This document shows positions 1 to 4,975 of a DNA stretch of 8,743 nt, piece by piece. The stretch lies in the NCBI GenBank assembly GCA_022769845.1, contig JALEIO010000204.1, positions 1-8,743 of the forward strand, given 5' to 3'. The stretch is from Oscillospiraceae bacterium. Lineage in GTDB: Bacteria > Bacillota > Clostridia > UMGS1810. The notes beneath the pieces are model-generated. The model searched no databases. It was not told the origin of the DNA and worked only from the letters and a program-made list of their open reading frames with translations. The stretch's first letter is position 1; every line of letters starts with the position of its first letter. A program made the position numbers and the translations under genes.

Positions 1-618
1 TTTAAACATATTATACATCATCTGCGCAAATTCTGCCCTCGTTATGTAATCAAGCGGCTTAACTTCGCCCATTTCGTTACCGTTTATATAGCCGTTTTCA
101 GCCATTGCCGCCATAGAATCAAGCGCCCAGTCAGCAATGTCGGATTTATCAATAAATTTATCAAGCACAGAATGGTCAGAATTTGAAATAACCATTGCAC
201 GTGCGACAACAGTAAACGCTTCCTGCCTTGTAATATAAGCGTCAGGCATCATTTCGGTATCGGACACACCGGTAAAGGTCTGCATTTTTACCGCCTTGCC
301 CATTTCACTGTAATACCAATCGCTTACCGAAACGTCATTATACTGTGATATCGGCGCGGTTTTATTTGCACCGAAAGCACGGTTAATGATAGCCGCCATT
401 TCAGCTCTTGTCAAAATGCCGTACGGCACAATTTCATTGTTTCCTCTTCCCATAATAAGACCGTTTTCAACCGCCGCTTTGAATGCTTCGGTTGACCAGT
501 CGTTGGGAAAATCGACAAAATCATTTGTGCTTATTGCCATTACGTTTGCTGTAAACATTGTAACAATAATGGCAGCCGTAAGTGCTATTGATACGGCTTT
601 TTTGAAAATTTTCTTCAT
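1..618 (-). CDS. SLH-domain surface protein, N-terminal part (runs off left edge)
   Basis: Secreted protein that should attach to the cell wall through S-layer homology modules, which are known to bind pyruvylated secondary cell wall polymers. Reading leftward from ATG at 618, 206 codons are open to the window edge. Residues 1-28 are a signal peptide (MKKIFKKAVS start, hydrophobic core, AXA-like end around VMA). Three SLH modules follow at about 33-84, 93-143 and 153-205, each carrying the hallmark TRAE/TRQE motif (LTRAEMA at 69-75, ITRQEAF at 129-135, ITRAEFA at 192-198). GGAGGG at 626-631 lies 7 bases before the ATG and decides the start. The gene begins 15 bases after the stop of the upstream membrane-protein gene, so they are probably co-transcribed from the promoter at 1376-1404. 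All three modules are N-terminal, so any catalytic or adhesive region would lie beyond the left edge and cannot be named. Whether the protein is only SLH or a larger enzyme is unknown. Confidence 0.93.
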   Translation of the reverse strand, partial: MKKIFKKAVSIALTAAIIVTMFTANVMAISTNDFVDFPNDWSTEAFKAAVENGLIMGRGNNEIVPYGILTRAEMAAIINRAFGANKTAPISQYNDVSVSDWYYSEMGKAVKMQTFTGVSDTEMMPDAYITRQEAFTVVARAMVISNSDHSVLDKFIDKSDIADWALDSMAAMAENGYINGNEMGEVKPLDYITRAEFAQMMYNMFK

Positions 619-633
619 TACAAATCCCTCCGT

Positions 634-1335
634 TTATTTTACATACATATTGATATAATATGCCTTTTTTAACTGTTTTTCGTTGTTATACGCCGTTTGA
701 ATTGACGAAATAAGCGACATATCGCGCCCTGCGGACGATAATATAGATTTAAGTTCGGAAATTATTGCATTAACGCTTGCGTCGCATGATGACTCCATAC
801 CGGCAACAATCCCAAGCGCTTTCTTTCCGAGCGCCTCTTTTGACGCCTTTGTTTGCTGGTCCTTCGGAAGCGCCTTGTATTCCGATATTATTGATGAACG
901 CAGTCCTTCGAGAGATGATGTGTACTGCGCTTTTAATATATACATTTTTGCAATTTGCTCCGAAATTTTTTCATCAACATCAGAATTATTCTTCGAGCCT
1001 GCTATACTGCTGCTTGCTCCTTTTGACGGTGTTCCATCGTCTTTTTTACGGCCGAGAATTATGTCAACTGCGTCTTCTTCAGATAAAATGCCGTCCTCAA
1101 GATTTTTTTTCTGCTGCTCGTCAAGCTCGGTAATTTCTCCGGTGTTATATTCCTTAAGCGCATCCGATATAATTTTGTCATTTTCATCAATAAGAGTTGA
1201 TATTTCATCAGGAGACGAATATTTAAGTGCAATAAAAAGTGCTTTTATATTTTCTCGCTGCCAAACAGCAAGTGCCGAAGCGGCAATGAGCAGAATTAAA
1301 ACAACTGTAAGAGTAATTTTTAACGGCTTTTTCAT
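634..1335 (-). CDS. Membrane-anchored coiled-coil-rich protein of unknown function
   Basis: A 233-residue protein with no function I can assign. Residues 7-25 form one transmembrane segment or uncleaved signal anchor after a KK-rich start (MKKPLKITLT), so the bulk should face outside. About 26-95 is predicted helical and acidic (DEISTLIDENDKI, LDEQQKKNLEDGILSEEDA). About 96-120 is a Gly/Ser/Lys-rich flexible linker, and 120-232 is again helix-rich with coiled-coil character, ending in KKAYYINMYVK. I recall similar single-TM helical proteins next to SLH genes in Clostridia, but they are uncharacterised. The frame is open upstream to 1464, but GAGGT at 1341-1345, 5 bases before the ATG at 1335, and the promoter at 1376-1404, which lies inside that extension, fix this start. 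It is first in an operon with the SLH gene 15 bases downstream, suggesting a shared envelope role such as a partner or assembly factor (inference). Confidence 0.8.
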   Translation of the reverse strand: MKKPLKITLTVVLILLIAASALAVWQRENIKALFIALKYSSPDEISTLIDENDKIISDALKEYNTGEITELDEQQKKNLEDGILSEEDAVDIILGRKKDDGTPSKGASSSIAGSKNNSDVDEKISEQIAKMYILKAQYTSSLEGLRSSIISEYKALPKDQQTKASKEALGKKALGIVAGMESSCDASVNAIISELKSILSSAGRDMSLISSIQTAYNNEKQLKKAYYINMYVK

Positions 1336-1375
1336 TTTACACCTCGCAAGTGCAACAATAAATATACTTAAATTT

Positions 1376-1404
1376 ATTATATATCCTTTCTCTACCAAAG
1401 TCAA
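1376..1404 (-). promoter_or_regulatory. Sigma-A promoter for the membrane protein/SLH operon
   Basis: On the minus strand, TTGACT (1399-1404) and a perfect TATAAT (1376-1381) are separated by exactly 17 bases. The start codon at 1335 is about 40 bases below the -10, giving a leader of roughly 30-35 nt. It lies in the 97-base gap after the truncated gene at 1433-1909, so the operon does not need read-through from that gene. This is a strong match to the vegetative consensus; expression itself is not shown. Confidence 0.82.
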
Positions 1405-1432
1405 GAAAAATTTAGGATTTGCACGCGATATT

Positions 1433-1909
1433 TTACGAAAAAAACCTGCTGACACACACATCAACTTGTGCCACTGGAAGATTGCTTTTCTGCATAAAGT
1501 TTATATCAATGTTGTTTTCGCGCAGCTGCGACGAGAAAATTTTTGCATTTCCCTCCGAGCCGAACAAAACAACTTTTTTGTCATAGGTTGCAAGACCTTC
1601 AACCGGCGTAGGTTTGCATACACCGCCGTAAACGTCAAGCGATACTTTAAAGAAGAATTTTAAATCAACCGTATAGTAGCCCCTATTAAACGCAACAGGT
1701 TCAACGTCAGTATATATCCAAATAATTTCAACCTTGCGGCATTTTACACTTACCGCATTGTTAACAAGATTTTGTCCGCTCGCTGTAAGAAATACACGCA
1801 AATTTTCAAGACATTCTTTATCTTTACACGAGCCGTATACCTTTCTTGTCTGCACACATGCCGAATCAGACATATTGCAGCATTCTTTTGAGCCAAAGTT
1901 TTCACTCAT
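1433..1909 (-). CDS. Conserved clostridial protein, apparently C-terminally truncated
   Basis: A 158-residue protein beginning MSENFGSKECC. It is Cys-rich at the N terminus (KECCNMSDSACV, then SCKDKECLENLRVF), followed by a beta-rich stretch with VDLKFFFKV, KPTPVEGLATYDKKV and LFGSEGNAKIFSS. I recognise these segments from a conserved, uncharacterised family of spore-forming Clostridia. From memory its members are close to 280-300 residues, with a Cys cluster and further beta-strands after the LPVA segment. Here, shortly after NLPVAQVDV (about residue 150), the match ends and a stop follows after CVSRFFS, so roughly the second half is missing. None of the three minus-strand frames below 1433 looks like the missing part. 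AGGAGG at 1918-1923, 8 bases before ATG 1909, sets the start; an alternative at 1948 would add 13 unlikely residues. It is divergent from the deacetylase at 2048. The soluble Cys-rich family is suspected of a spore-coat role, but this is unproven. Confidence 0.6.
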   Translation of the reverse strand: MSENFGSKECCNMSDSACVQTRKVYGSCKDKECLENLRVFLTASGQNLVNNAVSVKCRKVEIIWIYTDVEPVAFNRGYYTVDLKFFFKVSLDVYGGVCKPTPVEGLATYDKKVVLFGSEGNAKIFSSQLRENNIDINFMQKSNLPVAQVDVCVSRFFS

Positions 1910-2047
1910 AAAATTAACCTCCTGAAATTTTAAAATTACTTTGTTCATTTACATAATATGTTAAAACGCAAAATGTGTGATTTTTGTAATATAAACAAAT
2001 ATTTTAAAATAGAATTTAGTAATAAAACATCAGAAAGGATAGATTTT
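1910..2047. promoter_or_regulatory. Divergent intergenic region between two truncated genes
   Basis: 138 very AT-rich bases hold the start signals of both flanking genes: AGGAGG (1918-1923) for the minus gene and AAAGGA (2034-2039) for the plus gene. I see no good sigma-A -35/-10 pair in either direction. On the minus strand a CATATTA element occurs at about 1954-1960, which resembles the -10 of forespore-type sigma factors, but no convincing -35 stands at the right distance. It is noted only as weak support for sporulation-stage expression. Confidence 0.3.
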
Positions 2048-2629
2048 ATGAAGCTTTTTGTAGTTCACAAAGACACCGTGATAATATATTTTTTGATACT
2101 TGCCGCCATATGCTCGATAATAACGCTTAATTGGGATACTACCGCAGCGGTTTTTGAAACAATGGCGCCAAAAAAAGATTTGCCGATATACTGCGTTCAA
2201 AAGGAGGATAAAATATGTGCGATAAGCTTTGACGCGGCATGGGGCAACGAAGATACGCACACGCTTATTGAAATTCTAAAGAAATATAATATAAAAACTA
2301 CATTTTTTGTAGTGGGCGAATGGGTGGATAAATACCCTGAATCGGTAAAAGAGCTTGCAGATGCCGGACACGAAATTATGAACCACTCAAATACACATCC
2401 GCATATGACAAAGCTTTCGAAAGAACAGATGCAAAAAGAAGTGACCGAGTGCAACAATAAAATTGAATCCGTCACCAACAAAAAGCCAATTCTTTTCCGT
2501 CCTCCCTACGGCGACTATAACGATAATGTCGTTTCCGCTATGCGCGATATAGGCATGTATACAATCCAGTGGGATGTGGAAGTGTTGGCAACAGTTGGAA
2601 ACAGTCTGTATAAAAGGATTTTTACATAA
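2048..2629 (+). CDS. PdaB-type polysaccharide deacetylase, 3'-truncated and probably non-functional
   Basis: NodB-fold (CE4-like) deacetylase, 193 residues. Intact relatives remove N-acetyl groups from peptidoglycan-type glycans, and the PdaB group acts in sporulation. Residues 9-28 form an N-terminal membrane anchor. The NodB domain starts near 55: motif 1 is ISFDAAWG (Asp62, the sporulation-type variant in which the second Asp of TFDD is replaced), motif 2 is HSNTHP (113-118), and motif 3 is RPPYGDYN (151-158). After IQWDVE (174-178) the expected motif 4 (DSLDW-like) and motif 5 (GSIVLFHN-like, with the last catalytic His) are absent. The protein ends in VLATVGNSLYKRIFT, roughly 50-60 residues short of usual. 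Another frame after the stop (2628-2687) keeps what looks like the decayed missing end, so small indels broke the gene. AAAGGA at 2034-2039, 8 bases upstream, sets the start at 2048; the frame is open from 1958 but without a ribosome site. Family assignment is firm; loss of function is inferred. Confidence 0.82.
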   Translation: MKLFVVHKDTVIIYFLILAAICSIITLNWDTTAAVFETMAPKKDLPIYCVQKEDKICAISFDAAWGNEDTHTLIEILKKYNIKTTFFVVGEWVDKYPESVKELADAGHEIMNHSNTHPHMTKLSKEQMQKEVTECNNKIESVTNKKPILFRPPYGDYNDNVVSAMRDIGMYTIQWDVEVLATVGNSLYKRIFT

Positions 2630-2687
2630 TGGAATATTACTTTTTACAGAAACTGCATATTATGCTTCCGGTGTTTACACTTCTAAC
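2628..2687 (+). pseudogene. Possible decayed 3' remnant of the deacetylase gene
   Basis: In the frame shifted by one from the deacetylase, the translation from 2628 reads NGILLFTETAYYASGV. Intact PdaB-like proteins carry at this distance a segment of the type NGSIVLFHNDT-Y, which bears motif 5. The match (NG-I-LLF, T-T, Y-A) is suggestive, with the Ser and the catalytic His missing. It is short and read by eye, so it could be chance. Confidence 0.35.
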
Positions 2688-2698
2688 CCACCAAGCGC

Positions 2699-2730
2699 AA
2701 AAAAATCCGCCATTTATGACGGATTTTTCT
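2699..2730. terminator. Bidirectional Rho-independent terminator between convergent genes
   Basis: A hairpin with arms AAAAATCCG and CGGATTTTT enclosing a second CAT/ATG pairing (one C/A mismatch, TT loop) at 2711-2718. A T-run follows on both strands (TTTTTCTTT on plus, seven T on minus). It can end the plus-strand deacetylase transcript and, reading the other way, the esterase transcript whose stop lies at 2781, about 50 bases before it. Confidence 0.85.
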
Positions 2731-2780
2731 TTATTTAGTTCCATATTAAATGAGCAATTTTTACATTTAAACCATGTATC

Positions 2781-4877
2781 TTATTTTACATACAAATATC
2801 CCAGCTCCTGCATTTTTGCATATACCAGTTTTGCCAGTTCTGCATATCCGATATCGTTAAAGTGAACATCGTTTGAGGCACGCCGCAATGATGTAGGTAC
2901 TTTACCCTCTGAAAGATCTGTCTTATCTTGTTCGGTCGGTGTGATATTATTATCCGTCAGAACTTGTTCGGTCGCAAGCCGCTCTTTGGGAAGAATCAGA
3001 TTTTTTCCGTAAGCGGCTTTAAGCGCCGCATCTGTTTTTGTCCATCTGCTTCTGTCTCCGGTTGTTAGACCGATAACGATATATTTATCGGGATTTTTTG
3101 TTTTGGCAATCATCTTATTGATAAGAATAACAAGATCATCGGCATATTCGTCGCCGCCTTCGTTATCAGCATTCCAAACTCCATTAGTTCCTATGAATAT
3201 CACATTTATATCTGCATTTTCAGCAATACGAGCATTGTCGGGCATAATAAGCTGTGTGCCCTTAGAAACCGCGACTGCCTCACCGGGTTTGTTTCTTGTA
3301 AATTTTGCCCAATTAAGCACCCTTGGATTTACGTCCGTGTTTACGCTGAAAGTCAAAGTTCCCTCAATGCCGTTAATAACACACGGATTCCAGTTTGCTG
3401 AATTTCTCGGTGTAACTACTCCGGCGTAACTGCCGTCGTCATTATAACCCTTGAATTCTATTTCAACTTCAGTACAGTCCGCAGGGATAGTTATATCTTT
3501 TTCCAAAAGCACATTTATGGCACCTTGCCTTGCGGCGATAGACATAGCTGTTTCGCCGGATGAACCCATATTATACACCTCAAGTCCAGTTAGGGTTTTG
3601 AGCACACCGGGATATGCATGAGTGCCTCCTTTTCTGAAATCGGAGCTCCCATCTCCTTCCGTCAGACTGTCACCCCAGCAGGCTACCGTAGGCTTAAAGG
3701 TATATTTCTCTGCTGCCGCAAGCGGCTTTAAGCTATTCATAGAGTCGATTATAAACGCTTTCACCAAATAAAAGCTGCCTTTTATATCTGCACTTACCCT
3801 ACCTGTGCCCGATGATAATGCAACACAAGCAAGATCTCCGCTTTCTGTATATCCGGCAAGTAGTAAAGATGCATTTTTCAAATTTGCCGTTGCTGTCATT
3901 CCGTCGGAAGTTGAAGTAATTTCAGCCTGATTTTGGGCCTTTTTCTTTACGATGTAATAACTGATTTGATTGTTCGCATCTTTGAGCGCAATAAAATTAT
4001 TTTCGGAAAGAATTGCATCTTCTGAAAGCACATTGTCATAGTTTGAATTGTCAAAAACCGTTATTTCACAGCCGTCAGGACATTTAATATCATTTACCGC
4101 AGCGTTTTCATATATTGCATATTCTCTATCGGTAACATCTGCACTGCTGTTGGAAATAAGCTTTGGCATTTCCTTTATTCCGGGGTATGTACTGTATCTG
4201 CATATATCCACATCATCTATATATGTTTGAAGCTCCGGCAGCACGGTATCTTCCTCGGATTTGCCAATGCCGGCTATAACGAAACGGATGGGAACCGTGC
4301 TTGATGTTTTACTGTCTTTGAAAAGCGTATACGCAATGTTTTGGCAAACTTGTTTTCCGTTAACAAATAAATCTATTGTGCAGGAAACGCCTTGGTTTGT
4401 TTTATCTACTCCAGTTTCGTCAAGAGTTATAACATAGGTGATTTTGTTCCATTCATTTCTGTTAATCAGACAGTATTGACTGTCTCCGCTGTCTTTAAAA
4501 TATATCGCCGGCGAACACGGCGTGCCGCCTTTAGCGGTCTGAAACATAATATTGGAAAACGCCTCTGAACTTGTAAAAAAGTTAAGCTCGTATTTGATGT
4601 ATTTTATATATGTTGACAAATATATTTGCGTATATATACTTTTATCGGAAGAATTTGTTTTTCTCGCAAAGCCGAGGGATTTATCTTCCGCAGACTTTCC
4701 CGCCAATCCGCCTATAAAGCTTGATTCGTAGCAATTATCGTTTTTCAGCGACATTTTGCTGCTTATCTCACTATTGTCAAAATTTTCATAATACGTTGGA
4801 GTTTCCGCTGCGAATACGTTTGTCATTACCGAAAGCAACAGACATTGCAGCAAAAACGCCGTTATAAGTTTTTTCAT
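2781..4877 (-). CDS. Secreted multidomain SGNH/GDSL hydrolase, probable pectin esterase
   Basis: A 698-residue exported protein. Residues 1-23 are a signal peptide ending VFA-A. About 28-230 look like a LamG/concanavalin-type beta-sandwich (ENFDNSEIS, NEWNKITYVI, IDLFVNGKQV, TYIDDVDICRY). About 231-315 is a small beta-domain, and about 316-395 is a clostridial domain also seen in the gene at the right edge. The SGNH domain fills 396-698: block I is CWGDSLTEG with nucleophile Ser404, block II is Gly438 in YNMGSSGE, block III is FIGTNGVW with Asn565, and block V is NDVHFND with His672. Between blocks II and III lies a roughly 100-residue insert rich in beta-strands. Asn669 stands where the DxxH Asp is expected. 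No SLH, sortase or dockerin anchor is visible, so it is probably released or held by glycan binding. Context with GH105 suggests removal of acetyl groups from pectin or rhamnogalacturonan; the exact substrate is unproven. AAGGAG at 4886-4891 sets the start rather than the open frame to 4964. Confidence 0.87.
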   Translation of the reverse strand: MKKLITAFLLQCLLLSVMTNVFAAETPTYYENFDNSEISSKMSLKNDNCYESSFIGGLAGKSAEDKSLGFARKTNSSDKSIYTQIYLSTYIKYIKYELNFFTSSEAFSNIMFQTAKGGTPCSPAIYFKDSGDSQYCLINRNEWNKITYVITLDETGVDKTNQGVSCTIDLFVNGKQVCQNIAYTLFKDSKTSSTVPIRFVIAGIGKSEEDTVLPELQTYIDDVDICRYSTYPGIKEMPKLISNSSADVTDREYAIYENAAVNDIKCPDGCEITVFDNSNYDNVLSEDAILSENNFIALKDANNQISYYIVKKKAQNQAEITSTSDGMTATANLKNASLLLAGYTESGDLACVALSSGTGRVSADIKGSFYLVKAFIIDSMNSLKPLAAAEKYTFKPTVACWGDSLTEGDGSSDFRKGGTHAYPGVLKTLTGLEVYNMGSSGETAMSIAARQGAINVLLEKDITIPADCTEVEIEFKGYNDDGSYAGVVTPRNSANWNPCVINGIEGTLTFSVNTDVNPRVLNWAKFTRNKPGEAVAVSKGTQLIMPDNARIAENADINVIFIGTNGVWNADNEGGDEYADDLVILINKMIAKTKNPDKYIVIGLTTGDRSRWTKTDAALKAAYGKNLILPKERLATEQVLTDNNITPTEQDKTDLSEGKVPTSLRRASNDVHFNDIGYAELAKLVYAKMQELGYLYVK

Positions 4878-4908
4878 ATCAAAGTCTCCTTCCATCGAAT
4901 TCATATTC

Positions 4909-4937
4909 ATTATATCAAACGGAAATGTTCGCAGCAA
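4909..4937 (-). promoter_or_regulatory. Extended -10 promoter of the SGNH hydrolase gene
   Basis: On the minus strand, TTGCTG (4932-4937) and perfect TATAAT (4909-4914) are 17 bases apart. The -10 is preceded by TGA, forming the extended TGnTATAAT. The weak -35 beside a good extended -10 is typical of an activator-assisted promoter. The leader would be only about 25 nt. Confidence 0.78.
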
Positions 4938-4969
4938 GAGACACTTTTTCTTTATATGAGACACTTTTT
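4938..4969 (-). promoter_or_regulatory. Paired 12-bp direct repeats, putative AraC-type activator site
   Basis: GAGACACTTTTT occurs identically at 4938-4949 and 4958-4969 on the plus strand; in transcription orientation it is AAAAAGTGTCTC twice. The repeat period is 20 bp, about two helical turns. The inner copy ends on the base next to the -35 at 4937. The outer copy lies 6 bases below the stop of the AraC-type regulator gene. AraC-family proteins characteristically bind two direct half-sites about 21 bp apart with the inner one touching -35, so the adjacent regulator is the obvious candidate binder (inference). Confidence 0.65.
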
Positions 4970-4975
4970 ATTCTT

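Noticed and set aside
1336..1464. N-terminal extension of the membrane protein up to 1464
   Set aside because: It would overlap the upstream gene and span the promoter at 1376-1404. GAGGT and a typical KK-rich hydrophobic anchor support the ATG at 1335.
875..1663. Open plus-strand frame of 262 codons
   Set aside because: It runs antisense through two better-supported minus-strand genes and across a sigma-A promoter. It has no ribosome site and no recognisable domain.
2629..2865. Plus-strand frame of 78 codons after the deacetylase
   Set aside because: It spans a terminator and the 3' end of the esterase gene. Its start has no ribosome site.
4938..4969. Direct repeat considered as a CRISPR or mobile-element trace
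   Set aside because: Only two 12-bp copies with an 8-bp spacer, at a promoter. No cas genes, transposase or longer repeat ends were seen.
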